A stretch of 56,420 bases of DNA from CAIUPE01 sp037131735 (GCA_037131735.1 JBAXQM010000015.1:1-56420); one strand, 5' to 3'; counted from the first letter of the stretch, positions 8,109 to 16,889 are shown. Made by a program: numbers and translations. Notes: generated from the letters alone by a model not told the origin.

Positions 8109-9701
8109 GTGCCGATAGGCGGCCAGAGTATTGCGTCCGGAGCTGCGTATCGTCCCGTGTCAGTAAAGTTCTCGCAAAGGCTAGAACTACGCCAAAGCCA
8201 GTCTTTGGTGATGACGCCGCAATTGTTGCAGGCGATCAAGCTGTTGCAGCTCTCCAATATCGAATTGGCTGACTATATCGAGACGGAACTTGAAAAGAAT
8301 CCGCTGCTCGAACGTGCGCAAGAAGAAACAGGTCCCGTTGCGCCATCCGATGCGCCCGCGCCCGACTCGACGTTAGGCACAGATGCCGATTGGGAAACGC
8401 GGACTGTTGCGCCCGAGCGCGGTGAAATTGATCCGCGTCACGATGTTCACCTCGACAATGTTTATCCCGATGATGCGCCAACCCTGACACCGGCTGCCAA
8501 AAATGATGCCGAACCAATGGGGCTTTCAGCAACAAGCTGGAGCGGCGTTGGCGGACAAGGCGGCGATGGCGAAGATTCAAATCTCGAAGCCTATGTCGCC
8601 GCTGAAATATCGCTCCATGATCATTTGACCGAACAATTGCACGTCGCGACAACCGATCCGATTGAACGGATGATCGGTGCGACGCTCGTCGATCTTGTCG
8701 ATGAAGGCGGTTATATTCGCGAACCGCTTGCGGATACGGCAGAACGTCTGGGCGTGCCGATTGAACGTGTCGAAGGCGTTTTGAAACTCATTCAAAGCTT
8801 TGATCCGACGGGCGTCGGGGCGCGCGATCTTGCGGATTGCTTGCGTCTGCAACTCGTCGACAAAAATCGTTATGATCCGGCGATTGCTGCGCTTCTCGAC
8901 AATCTCGATCTTTTAGCGCGACGCGATTTCGCGTCTTTGCGTAAAATTTGTGGCGTTGATGACGAAGACCTTCTCGACATGGTCGCCGACATCAAAAAAC
9001 TTGATCCCAAACCCGGTTTGAAATTTGGTGGCGGCACCGTTCAGCCTGTTATTCCTGACGTTTATGTGCGGCGTTCGGCTGATGGCAGCTTCATGGTTGA
9101 ATTGAATTCGGAAGCACTGCCGCGCATTCTCGTCAATCAAACTTATGCGGCGAAAATTTCCTCGAAAGTTAAAAATGACGAGGAAAAATCCTATGTCAGC
9201 GAAGCGTTGCAAACCGCGAATTGGTTGACAAAAAGCCTTGAACAACGGGCAAAAACCATTCTCAAAGTCGCCAGCGAGATTGTCCGCCATCAGGAATTAT
9301 TTTTTACCAATGGTGTTGAATTCTTGCGCCCGCTCAATTTGAAAGCGGTGGCCGACGCGATTCAAATGCATGAATCAACTGTGTCGCGCGTGACTTCAAA
9401 CAAATATATCGCGGCGGAACGCGGTCTGTTTGAAATGAAATATTTCTTCACCGCTTCGATTGCCTCTGCGGAAGGCGGCGAGTCTCACTCGGCGGAAGCG
9501 GTGCGGTTCCGTATCAAGCAAATGATTGATCAAGAATCGGCTGAAAATATTCTCTCCGACGATACAATTGTTGCCAAGCTTAAGGACTCCGGCATCGACA
9601 TTGCCCGTCGCACGGTTGCAAAATATCGCGATAGTTTGCGAATTCCGTCATCCGTCGAGCGCCGCCGCGAGAAACAGTCGCTTCCCGCAAAAGCCAGCTG
9701 A
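8109..9701 (+). CDS. rpoN: RNA polymerase sigma-54 factor RpoN
   Basis: Alternative sigma factor for -24/-12 promoters (nitrogen, motility and other activator-dependent genes). Region I is the Gln/Leu-rich LRQSQSLVMTPQLLQAIKLL (about residues 26-45), followed by an acidic variable region II (about 70-150), the core-binding domain (about 155-330), the HTH and the C-terminal RpoN box ARRTVAKYR (about residue 500). At 530 aa it is normal. The longest start, GTG 8109, has no visible ribosome site; GTG 8157 would give MSVKFSQRLELRQSQ, which resembles family N-termini better, so the first 16 codons are uncertain. hpf and ptsN follow in the conserved order. Confidence 0.95.
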   Translation: MPIGGQSIASGAAYRPVSVKFSQRLELRQSQSLVMTPQLLQAIKLLQLSNIELADYIETELEKNPLLERAQEETGPVAPSDAPAPDSTLGTDADWETRTVAPERGEIDPRHDVHLDNVYPDDAPTLTPAAKNDAEPMGLSATSWSGVGGQGGDGEDSNLEAYVAAEISLHDHLTEQLHVATTDPIERMIGATLVDLVDEGGYIREPLADTAERLGVPIERVEGVLKLIQSFDPTGVGARDLADCLRLQLVDKNRYDPAIAALLDNLDLLARRDFASLRKICGVDDEDLLDMVADIKKLDPKPGLKFGGGTVQPVIPDVYVRRSADGSFMVELNSEALPRILVNQTYAAKISSKVKNDEEKSYVSEALQTANWLTKSLEQRAKTILKVASEIVRHQELFFTNGVEFLRPLNLKAVADAIQMHESTVSRVTSNKYIAAERGLFEMKYFFTASIASAEGGESHSAEAVRFRIKQMIDQESAENILSDDTIVAKLKDSGIDIARRTVAKYRDSLRIPSSVERRREKQSLPAKAS

Positions 9702-9817
9702 CCGCTTCGCGTATAATCCTTACGCGCCCGCCATTGACTTGAGGCTAAAGCACCTTAACTCTCTCCTTAGGGGAGATGGGCCCCTTTAAGACGTCAAATA
9801 TAAGCGGAGGGTTTTTC

Positions 9818-10393
9818 ATGCCACTACGCGTATCGGGTAAGAATCTCGACATCGGCGAAGCGCTTCGCCAGCAAGTCACCCAGAGATTGCAGGAGTCAGT
9901 TTCCAAATTTTATTCGGGCCTTGTCACAGGTCATGCGACCGTCAAGCGAGAAGGATCGGGTTATGAGACCGATTGCGTATTGCATCTGTCGTCCGGCGTG
10001 ACGCTTCACGCTTTGGGCTTTGCGCAAGAACCCTATCAAAGTGCAGACCGCGCGGCCGAGAAGGTGGAAAACCGCTTACGCCGTTACAAACAACGCCTCA
10101 AAGATCACGGCCCCGGTGGCGCGGTGCGTGCGGTTGAAGCCCCCTCTTATGTCATTCAATCGCCAGAAGACGATGACACGCCCGACGAGTCGGACGCCTA
10201 TAATCCCGTTGTGATTGCCGAGACCAAAAAGAGCATCCGCACCATGTCGGTGAGTGACGCTGTTCTCGATCTCGACATGACCGGCGCGCCCGTTGTCGTC
10301 TTCCGCCATGCGGGGTCCGGGCGGATCAATGTCGTCTATCGCCGGACCGACGGGAACATCGGGTGGGTTGACCCGCCGACCGCGGACCACTAG
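9818..10393 (+). CDS. hpf: ribosome hibernation-promoting factor, long form
   Basis: Binds the 30S decoding channel and dimerises 70S ribosomes in stationary phase or starvation. The N-terminal S30AE domain (residues about 1-105, MPLRVSGKNLDIGEALRQQV) and the C-terminal dimerisation domain (about 130-190, MSVSDAVLDLDMTGAPVVVFRHAGSGRINVVYRR region) are both present, so this is the 191-aa long type that forms 100S ribosomes alone. ATG 9818 is fixed by a strong GCGGAGG 7-8 nt upstream. It lies 116 nt after rpoN and before ptsN, the usual genetic context. The leader (about 9761-9790) can form short GC hairpins around AGGGG/CCCCT. Confidence 0.93.
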   Translation: MPLRVSGKNLDIGEALRQQVTQRLQESVSKFYSGLVTGHATVKREGSGYETDCVLHLSSGVTLHALGFAQEPYQSADRAAEKVENRLRRYKQRLKDHGPGGAVRAVEAPSYVIQSPEDDDTPDESDAYNPVVIAETKKSIRTMSVSDAVLDLDMTGAPVVVFRHAGSGRINVVYRRTDGNIGWVDPPTADH

Positions 10394-10452
10394 AGGAGCG
10401 TCCACCGTAGAGACCGCCCCAAGGCGGCGCGCCAAGAATGGCCCGGTTCATG

Positions 10453-10471
10453 CTTCGCCAAATTGGCGAAG
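10453..10471 (+). promoter_or_regulatory. perfect hairpin upstream of ptsN
   Basis: CTTCGCC (10453-10459), loop AAATT, GGCGAAG (10465-10471), ending 21 nt before the ptsN start. There is no T-run after it, so it is not a classic terminator. It may be an mRNA stem or an operator; the function is unknown. Confidence 0.3.
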
Positions 10472-10492
10472 ATCACACACAGAGACGAACCC

Positions 10493-10957
10493 ATGCCCTT
10501 GACCGATGTCCTGACCCCGGAAGCCGTGCTTCCCGCGCTGAAGGCGTCTTCCAAAAAGCAGGCCCTACAGGATCTGGCCGAACAGGCCGCGAAACTGTCA
10601 GGTCTGCCGGAACGCGAGATATTTGATGCGCTTTTGCAGCGCGAACGGCTCGGTTCGACTGGAATTGGCAATGGAATTGCCATTCCGCATGGCAAAATGG
10701 GCAAACTCGACCGGCTCTTCGGCGTCTTTGCGCGGCTGGATAAGCCCATCGATTTTGAATCGCTTGATGGCGAGCCGGTGGATTTGATCTTCCTGCTGCT
10801 CGCGCCTGAAGGGGCGGGTGCCGACCACCTCAAAGCCCTTTCTCGCGTCGCTCGATCGCTGAGAGATCCGGCAATTGCCCAAAAACTGCGCAAGACTAAG
10901 GACGCTGATGCCTTGTTTGCGCTTTTGACCCAATCCCCGACCGCAACGGCGGCTTAA
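10493..10957 (+). CDS. ptsN: PTS IIA-like nitrogen regulatory protein PtsN (EIIA-Ntr)
   Basis: Terminal phosphoacceptor of the nitrogen PTS. In other bacteria its phosphorylation state adjusts K+ uptake, (p)ppGpp metabolism and carbon/nitrogen balance. The 154-aa product is a single PTS_EIIA type-2 domain; the phosphorylated histidine is in GIAIPHGKM (about residue 66). ATG 10493 (MPLTDVLTPEAV) is chosen over the upstream in-frame TTG because it matches the family N-terminus. No sugar permease domain is present here. Its partners HPr, EIIA-Man and HprK are encoded about 13 kb downstream; EI-Ntr is not in the window. It is convergent with glk. Confidence 0.94.
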   Translation: MPLTDVLTPEAVLPALKASSKKQALQDLAEQAAKLSGLPEREIFDALLQRERLGSTGIGNGIAIPHGKMGKLDRLFGVFARLDKPIDFESLDGEPVDLIFLLLAPEGAGADHLKALSRVARSLRDPAIAQKLRKTKDADALFALLTQSPTATAA

Positions 10958-10974
10958 GCGGGTAAAACCGCTTA
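10955..10974. terminator. hairpin between convergent ptsN and glk
   Basis: TAAGCGG (10955-10961), 6-nt loop, CCGCTTA (10968-10974). The TAA stop codons of both genes lie in the two arms. There is no U-tract, so termination activity is a guess. Confidence 0.35.
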
Positions 10975-11970
10975 GCGCAGCCAATCCCGCTCTTTGTAAT
11001 CGATCGCATAGCGGTCCGGTGCGGCGGCAATGGCGGCCATACCATAGAGAACCGCGTCCGGTTCCATCAAAAGCCGGGTTGAAATCCGGCGGGTGAGCGC
11101 ATCGACCGGCGCCTTGGCCTCGAACGCTTTGCGGAACGCCGCCCCGTCAATCATCGAAGCGATGCGCGGCAAAATGCCGCCCGCCAATGTCACGCCCCCC
11201 GCCGCGAGGAAGGTGATGGCGACGTCGCCCGCAAACCGCGCGATGATCTTCATATAGGCGTTGATGGTTGCCCGTTCCTCGGAGTTCGGATCAGCCAATG
11301 CAACATTGACGATCGCCACCCCGTCCTCGGCCGGCACGGTGAATCCGCGGGCGATCATCCGCGCCCGATGGATGCGCACAAGACCGGGCCCCGACATGAC
11401 CGACTCGGTGGTGTTGCGCTCGTGAACCTTTTGCAGATAGGGCCAGAAGGATTCTTCGTCCTTGCCGACCGGACCGAGATCGATATGGCAACTCTCGCTC
11501 GCCAAGGGAATATGGCGCCCATCCAGCGTGAGGAGCGCGCCGATCCCCAACCCTGTGCCGGGCCCGAGAATCACCTGCATCGCCCCGCCTTTGGACGGCG
11601 CCGCCTCGCCGATTTGTTTCAGCCATTCGGTGCGCAGAGCGGGCAGCGACAAAGCCTGTGCCTCGAAATCATTAAGCAGCAAACCGGAGGTGAGCTGAAA
11701 CGCCTTGCCGATTTCGCGCCCGTCAATCGTCCATGCCGCATTGGTCAAATGACAGCGCATATCCACCACGGGACCGGCCACGCAAATCACCATGGAAATC
11801 GGCACGAGATCCGTCTTGGTCAGCGCGGCTTTGATGGCATCAACCGGCCCCGGAAAATCTGCGGTCTGAAACCGCCCCAACATCTGCGGATCATGGCCCG
11901 GTTCAGCCACGATGGAAAAGCGCGAATTGGTGCCGCCAATATCGGCAACAAGAACGGGATAGGCGAACAT
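10972..11970 (-). CDS. glk: glucokinase (bacterial glk family)
   Basis: Phosphorylates glucose to glucose 6-phosphate with ATP in the cytoplasm. A 332-aa ROK-independent glucokinase (PF02685): phosphate-1 motif VADIGGTNSRF (residues about 8-18), sugar-binding LLNDFEAQALSLP (about 98-110), phosphate-2/adenosine region VILGPGTGLGIGALL (about 132-146), and ESCHIDLGP with the Glu/His of the sugar site. The length is typical. Having a glucokinase fits an organism whose PTS is regulatory and does not import glucose. It is convergent with ptsN and divergent from the fumarase gene (about 150 bp between starts, with a GATTC methylation site at 11986). Confidence 0.93.
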   Translation of the reverse strand: MFAYPVLVADIGGTNSRFSIVAEPGHDPQMLGRFQTADFPGPVDAIKAALTKTDLVPISMVICVAGPVVDMRCHLTNAAWTIDGREIGKAFQLTSGLLLNDFEAQALSLPALRTEWLKQIGEAAPSKGGAMQVILGPGTGLGIGALLTLDGRHIPLASESCHIDLGPVGKDEESFWPYLQKVHERNTTESVMSGPGLVRIHRARMIARGFTVPAEDGVAIVNVALADPNSEERATINAYMKIIARFAGDVAITFLAAGGVTLAGGILPRIASMIDGAAFRKAFEAKAPVDALTRRISTRLLMEPDAVLYGMAAIAAAPDRYAIDYKERDWLR

Positions 11971-12081
11971 CGGAACCGGACCTCTGATTCAATCCTTAAG
12001 TCTGAGCAGCGAGATGTAGCGTCTCGGGGCCGGATGATCTATCTCTTTCGCAACTTTTCGACGGGACCTCCGGTCTCGTCA

Positions 12082-12111
12082 CCGGTCTTTTTGCATCCGG
12101 TCTTTTTGCAT
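12082..12111. repeat. tandem duplication of 15 bp
   Basis: CCGGTCTTTTTGCAT occurs twice head-to-tail (12082-12096 and 12097-12111), just upstream of the fumarase ribosome site. It creates an extra ATG at 12110. Confidence 0.7.
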
Positions 12112-12121
12112 GGAGTGCGCC

Positions 12122-13735
12122 ATGGCTTCCGCCGACGGTCTTTTCCCGCTGGGTCCCGACACCACCCCCTATCGCAAACTCTCGAGCGAGGGCGTGAAGG
12201 TTGAAACGCTCGGCGACAAAACGTTTCTGTCGATCGCGCCCGACGCGATCCGGATGCTCTCGAAGCAGGCCTTCATCGACATCAATCATCTCTTGCGCCC
12301 CGGCCATCTCGCGCAGCTCCGCAAAATTCTCGACGATCCGGAAGCCACACCCAATGACCGCTTCGTGGCCTATGATTTGTTGAAAAACGCGAATATCGCG
12401 GCGGGCGGCGTGTTGCCCATGTGTCAGGACACCGGCACCGCGATTGTCTCGGCCAAGCGCGGCCGTTTTGTTTTGACCGACGGACAAGACGAGAGCGCGA
12501 TTACCGGCGGCATCAAAGACGCGTATTTCGAAAAAAATCTGCGCTACTCGCAGGTCGCGCCGCTCACTATGTTTGAAGAGAAGAACACGAAGACCAATCT
12601 TCCCGCCGAAATCAATCTCTATGCCGACGGCGATGATGACTATAAATTCTTATTCGTTGCGAAAGGCGGCGGCTCGGCAAACAAAAGCTTTCTCTATCAA
12701 GCGACACCCTCGGTGCTGACGCATGATCGTTTGATTGCGTTTTTGAAAGAAAAAATTCTGACGCTCGGCACCTCGGCCTGCCCGCCCTATCATCTCGCCA
12801 TTGTGATTGGCGGCACCTCGGCGGAACTCGTGATGAAAACGGTGAAGCTCGCCTCCACGCGTTATTATGATGATCTACCCACACAAGGCTCGGAAGCGGG
12901 CCACGCGTTCCGCGATCTTCAGATGGAAGAAGAGATTTTCAAACTCACGCAGAATTTGGGCGTCGGCGCACAATTCGGCGGCAAATATTTTTGCCATGAT
13001 GTGCGCGTGATCCGCTTGCCGCGCCATGGCGCATCGCTCCCCATCGGTTTGGGCGTGTCCTGCTCGGCTGACCGCCAAGCGAAAGGCAAGATCACCAAAG
13101 ACGGCGTGTTTTTGGAACAACTTGAAACCGATCCGTCGCATTATCTGCCCGAGCTTGATGACAGCGCCTTTGATGGCGATCATGTCGATATTGATCTCAA
13201 CCAGCCGATGCAGGCCGTGCTGGCAAAACTCTCGTCCTATCCGATCAAGACGCGGCTTTCGCTCACCGGAACAATGATTGTCGCGCGCGATTCCGCGCAT
13301 GCCAAAATCCGCGAGCGGTTAGAGCGCGGTGAACCCATGCCGGATTATTTCAAAAATCATCCGGTCTATTATGCAGGCCCTGCAAAGACGCCTGTAGGTT
13401 ATGCCTCGGGTTCTTTCGGCCCCACCACCGCAGGCCGCATGGATTCTTTTGTTGCGCAATTCCAAGCGGCGGGTGGTTCAATGGTGATGCTTGCCAAAGG
13501 CAATCGCTCGGCCGAAGTGCGCGAGGCGTGCAAAAAATATGGCGGCTTCTATTTAGGCTCCATCGGCGGCCCCGCCGCACGCCTTGCCCAAGACTGCATC
13601 AAGCATGTCGAAGTGCTGGAATATCCCGAACTCGGCATGGAAGCGATCTGGAAAATCGAAGTCGAAAATTTCCCGGCCTTCATTGTGATTGATGACAAGG
13701 GGAATGACTTTTTTAAGGAATTGAATCTCGGTTGA
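12122..13735 (+). CDS. fumA: fumarate hydratase class I (4Fe-4S)
   Basis: Interconverts fumarate and malate in the TCA cycle using an oxygen-sensitive 4Fe-4S cluster. The N-terminal alpha domain and C-terminal beta domain are fused in one 537-aa chain, like E. coli FumA/FumB. Candidate cluster cysteines are in PMCQDTGT (about residue 100), GTSACPPYH (about 219) and VSCSADRQ (about 313). C-terminal substrate motifs include GPTTAGRMD. ATG 12122 is chosen because GGAG lies 7 nt upstream; the in-frame ATG at 12110 belongs to a duplicated 15-mer. The gene ends before a gap holding a large inverted repeat. Confidence 0.95.
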   Translation: MASADGLFPLGPDTTPYRKLSSEGVKVETLGDKTFLSIAPDAIRMLSKQAFIDINHLLRPGHLAQLRKILDDPEATPNDRFVAYDLLKNANIAAGGVLPMCQDTGTAIVSAKRGRFVLTDGQDESAITGGIKDAYFEKNLRYSQVAPLTMFEEKNTKTNLPAEINLYADGDDDYKFLFVAKGGGSANKSFLYQATPSVLTHDRLIAFLKEKILTLGTSACPPYHLAIVIGGTSAELVMKTVKLASTRYYDDLPTQGSEAGHAFRDLQMEEEIFKLTQNLGVGAQFGGKYFCHDVRVIRLPRHGASLPIGLGVSCSADRQAKGKITKDGVFLEQLETDPSHYLPELDDSAFDGDHVDIDLNQPMQAVLAKLSSYPIKTRLSLTGTMIVARDSAHAKIRERLERGEPMPDYFKNHPVYYAGPAKTPVGYASGSFGPTTAGRMDSFVAQFQAAGGSMVMLAKGNRSAEVREACKKYGGFYLGSIGGPAARLAQDCIKHVEVLEYPELGMEAIWKIEVENFPAFIVIDDKGNDFFKELNLG

Positions 13736-13790
13736 TTTAATTCGTCATTTCGACTGAACCTCAATCCGTCATTGAGAGTGAATTTCGATT

Positions 13791-13908
13791 CGTCATTGCG
13801 AGCGAACGCGAAGCAATCCAGTTGATGATTCAGAAAAGAGCACAATGGAGCCATTGCGTTTAAACAACCAACACTAGCTGGATTGCTTCGCTCCCGCTCG
13901 CAATGACG
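13791..13908. repeat. intergenic inverted repeat (CGTCATTGCGAG type)
   Basis: A 31-nt arm at 13791-13821 (CGTCATTGCGAGCGAACGCG ...) and its inverted partner at 13878-13908 (CTGGATTGCTTCGCTCCCGC ...) match at 28 of 31 positions around a 56-nt centre. Degenerate partial copies CGTCATTTCGA and CGTCATTGAGAG lie at 13743 and 13767. The CGTCATTGCGAG/GCAATCCAG sequence is a widespread bacterial intergenic repeat. It fills the gap between two convergent genes, where the RNA stem could act as a terminator. Confidence 0.85.
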
Positions 13909-13912
13909 GGGA

Positions 13913-15073
13913 TTACCCCCTCACCTTTGCCAACCGCTCCAACGCGCCATCTAGCACGGCGTCGCCTTTTGCGAAGCAAAAGCGCACAACGGTTTTGACG
14001 GGGTCTTCTGCATAAAAAGCGGAAACCGGAATCGCCGCCACACCATGATCGTTCACAAGCCGCATGCAGAACTCGACATCATCCGTTTCGGCCAAAGGCG
14101 CGATGTCGATATTGACGAAATAAGTGCCTGCACTCGGCAGCACCGAGAAGCCCAAATCCACCAAGCCTTTTGTGAAGCGATCACGGCTGCGTTCCAAATC
14201 CGCACGCATGCCGGTGAAATAAGAGTGGTCTTTTTGAAGCCCATAGGCGACCGCGCTTTGCAAATTCGGCGGCGTGGTGAAAGTCAAAAATTGATGCGCT
14301 TTGGTGAGCACGCGGAAAAGCTCCGGTGCCGCGCAGGAAAAACCGACCTTCCATCCGGTCAGCGAAAAAATCTTTCCGGCTGACCCGATTTTCACCGTGC
14401 GGGGGCGCAAGGCCTCGATCGCCAACAGCGAAACATGGTCGCGTTGATCAAATACAACATGTTCCCACACTTCATCCGAGATCACATAGGCGTCGTGCTT
14501 CTCACAAAAACGCCCGAGCAGTTCGAGATCGGCGCGCGGCATCACGCTGGCTGCAGGATTCAATGGATTGTTCAACAACACCACGCGCGTCTTGTCGGTG
14601 AAGGCGCGTGCGAGCATCGCCTCGTCAAAGCGCCAATGCGGCGGCTCGAGACGCACGAAACGCGGCACGCCGCCGGCGCGCAACACGAGCGGCAAATAGG
14701 CGTCATACATGGGCTGGAAGAGAATCACCTCGTCGCCCGGGCGGATGAGCGCCATCAGTGCGCCGGCAATCGCCTCGGTCGCGCCGGAAGTGATCATGAC
14801 CTCCTGCTCCCAATCGAGCGTCACGCCTTGATGCGCGGCATAATGAGCGGCGACCGCCTGGCGGAGTTCGGTCAGGCCCGGCATGGGCGGGTATTGGTTC
14901 CAGCCATTGATGACGGCGTGGGCGGCTTTTTCGAGCACATCGCGCGGGCCCGGCCCGTCCGGAAAGCCTTGGCCAAGATTGATTGCGCCGGTTTCGCGCG
15001 CGCGCTTCGACATGACCTCGAAAATCGTGGTGGGCAGGCCGGAAAAAACCGGATTAAAGGCGCTTTTTGTCAT
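13913..15073 (-). CDS. PLP-dependent class I/II aminotransferase
   Basis: A 386-aa fold-type I aminotransferase. Motifs: substrate loop GAINLGQGFPD (about residues 30-40), cofactor GATEAIAGAL (about 97-106), NNPLNPAASV (about 168), DEVWEHVVFD (Asp binds the pyridine nitrogen), Schiff-base lysine in SAGKIFSLTGWKVGF (about 232) and the C-terminal Arg in VVRFCFAKGD. It is closest to the DapC/YbdL/kynurenine aminotransferase-like group that includes methionine and succinyldiaminopimelate aminotransferases. The exact substrate cannot be read from sequence. It is convergent with fumarase and divergent from the SDR gene of the sugar operon (135 bp between starts). Confidence 0.88.
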   Translation of the reverse strand: MTKSAFNPVFSGLPTTIFEVMSKRARETGAINLGQGFPDGPGPRDVLEKAAHAVINGWNQYPPMPGLTELRQAVAAHYAAHQGVTLDWEQEVMITSGATEAIAGALMALIRPGDEVILFQPMYDAYLPLVLRAGGVPRFVRLEPPHWRFDEAMLARAFTDKTRVVLLNNPLNPAASVMPRADLELLGRFCEKHDAYVISDEVWEHVVFDQRDHVSLLAIEALRPRTVKIGSAGKIFSLTGWKVGFSCAAPELFRVLTKAHQFLTFTTPPNLQSAVAYGLQKDHSYFTGMRADLERSRDRFTKGLVDLGFSVLPSAGTYFVNIDIAPLAETDDVEFCMRLVNDHGVAAIPVSAFYAEDPVKTVVRFCFAKGDAVLDGALERLAKVRG

Positions 15074-15208
15074 AGGTCACGACCATAAAGGCTCGGGACC
15101 GCGTCTTCAACGGATTTAGGCGACGCGCCCCGCGCGCGCCGCCTTTACAGTGCCAAGCGCGCTATGCCATCACTCGGAACAACCAGTTCCAACGATGGGG
15201 AAACATCC

Positions 15209-15979
15209 ATGACCGATATCAAAGGCGCTATCTATCCTGACCTCGAAGGCAAAAGCGTGTTGATCACAGGCGGCGGCTCGGGCATCGGCGAATCCATCGT
15301 CCATCATTTCGCGCGCCAAAAGGCGAAGGTCGCCTTTATCGATATCAATGAAGAAGCCTCGAAAAAAGTTGTGGCCGATTGCGCAGCCAAAGGCTGGACG
15401 GTTCATTTCGAACATTGCGATCTTACCGACATTCCTGCGCTGAAAGCCTCCATTGCACGCGCGCGCAAAGTTATTGGCCCCATCTCGGTGCTTGTGAACA
15501 ATGCCGCGCATGACCAGCGCCACAAAATGGAAGATGTGACATCAGAATATTGGGACGAGCGGTTTGCCACCAACATCAAACATCAGTTCTTCTGCGCGCA
15601 AGCGGTGATTGAAGATATGAAAGCCGCCAATCACGGTGTGATTTTGAATTTCGGTTCGACGTCATGGATGGTTGGCCAGGGCGGCATGGCCGCTTACACC
15701 GCCGCAAAATCAGCCGTGCTCGGTTTGACTCGCTCACTCGCGCGCGATTTCGGACAATTCAATATCCGCTGCATGGCGATTGCACCGGGCTGGATCATGA
15801 CCGAGCGTCAAATCTCGCTCTGGCTCACGCCGGAAAGCGAGAAGGAATTGATGACGCGCCAATGCTTGAAGCGCAAACTCGTGCCCGCAGATCTCGCAAA
15901 GGTCACGGTGTTCTTAGCCTCGGATGAAGCCGGTGCCTGCACCAATCAGCAATATGTCGTCGATGGCGGCTGGATCTGA
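15209..15979 (+). CDS. SDR-family oxidoreductase, candidate sugar dehydrogenase
   Basis: A 256-aa NAD(P)-dependent classical short-chain dehydrogenase. The Rossmann motif TGGGSGIG (about residues 17-24), the acidic FIDIN that favours NAD (about 43), NNAA (about 94), catalytic Ser in NFGSTSW and Tyr-x3-Lys in YTAAK (about 162) are all present. ATG 15209 is preferred, with GGGGAA 8 nt upstream. It heads a tight operon with dgoK (12 nt gap) and dgoA. Given that context it plausibly oxidises galactose or a related aldose at the start of a De Ley-Doudoroff-type pathway. That role is inference; only the SDR fold is certain. Confidence 0.85.
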   Translation: MTDIKGAIYPDLEGKSVLITGGGSGIGESIVHHFARQKAKVAFIDINEEASKKVVADCAAKGWTVHFEHCDLTDIPALKASIARARKVIGPISVLVNNAAHDQRHKMEDVTSEYWDERFATNIKHQFFCAQAVIEDMKAANHGVILNFGSTSWMVGQGGMAAYTAAKSAVLGLTRSLARDFGQFNIRCMAIAPGWIMTERQISLWLTPESEKELMTRQCLKRKLVPADLAKVTVFLASDEAGACTNQQYVVDGGWI

Positions 15980-15991
15980 TTTTATCGCATT

Positions 15992-16882
15992 ATGAGCACA
16001 CCCGCTTTTGTCGGCATTGATTGGGGCACCACGCGATTCCGCGCTTATCTGATCGATGAGACGGGCGCGGTGATTGATCGCGTCACAAGCGATGACGGCA
16101 TTATGGCGGTGAAGCCCGGCGGCTTTCCCGCCGTGCTCGCAATCCGTTGCGGCATGTGGCTTGCGCGCGATCCCGATCTTCCGGTTTTGATGGCGGGTAT
16201 GGTGGGCAGTCGCAATGGCTGGGTTGAAGCGCCCTATCGCGCGTGCCCTGCCTCCGCGTCTGATCTTGCGCGTGCGATGATACCGATCGATATCGGCAAT
16301 GGTCGGGTTGCGCATCTTGTGCCGGGGCTTTCAACACGGGATGCGCAAGGCGCGCCCGATGTGTTGCGCGGCGAGGAAACGCTCGCACTCGGTGCGGGGC
16401 TTGATAACGGTCTTGTGATTTTACCTGGCACGCATTCGAAATGGATCAGCGTTGAAGCGGGTGTGATGTCCGGCTTTTCAACCTTCATGACGGGCGAATT
16501 TTACGCCACGCTTCTGGGCCACACCATTTTGGGCGCGTTGCGCAAAGAGCCTGATACACAGAGCGGATTCGAAAAAGGTTTACGCGCCGCAAAGCGTGGC
16601 GGCGGCCTCACCCATCAAGCCTTTGCCGCGCGGACTGCAGTATTAATGGGTGATATGACGGGCGAGGACGTTGCGCCCTTTCTCTCAGGGCTCTTGATCG
16701 GCGTGGAAATTGAAAACGCATGCGCGCTTTATCTAAACACCTCCGCGATCACATTGATTGCCGAAGGTGTGATTGCCGAGAATTATAAAACTGCGTTGAA
16801 GGCCAGAGGCCTCACTTGTGAATTGATGACACCGGAAGCGGCCTTCATCAAAGGCCTGTTTCAACTGACCCCTAAAGGATGA
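15992..16882 (+). CDS. dgoK: 2-dehydro-3-deoxygalactonokinase
   Basis: ATP-dependent kinase turning 2-keto-3-deoxygalactonate into its 6-phosphate, the second-last step of galactonate breakdown. The 296-aa protein matches the DgoK family throughout: IDWGTTRFRAY (residues about 9-19, the actin-like phosphate-1 loop), MAGMVGSRNGWVE (about 70-82), LPGTHSKWI (about 145-153) and the C-terminal GEGVI-like LIAEGVIAENY (about 252-262). The start ATG follows the SDR stop by 12 nt and dgoA begins 7 nt after its stop. Confidence 0.92.
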   Translation: MSTPAFVGIDWGTTRFRAYLIDETGAVIDRVTSDDGIMAVKPGGFPAVLAIRCGMWLARDPDLPVLMAGMVGSRNGWVEAPYRACPASASDLARAMIPIDIGNGRVAHLVPGLSTRDAQGAPDVLRGEETLALGAGLDNGLVILPGTHSKWISVEAGVMSGFSTFMTGEFYATLLGHTILGALRKEPDTQSGFEKGLRAAKRGGGLTHQAFAARTAVLMGDMTGEDVAPFLSGLLIGVEIENACALYLNTSAITLIAEGVIAENYKTALKARGLTCELMTPEAAFIKGLFQLTPKG

Positions 16883-16889
16883 GCGACTC

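Noticed and set aside
11368..12204. A 278-codon plus-strand open frame opposite glk
   Set aside because: Antisense shadow of glucokinase that also runs through the divergent promoter region into the fumarase gene.
13791..13908. Possible CRISPR array or insertion sequence
   Set aside because: There are two inverted arms, not regularly spaced direct repeats, and no transposase gene lies inside.
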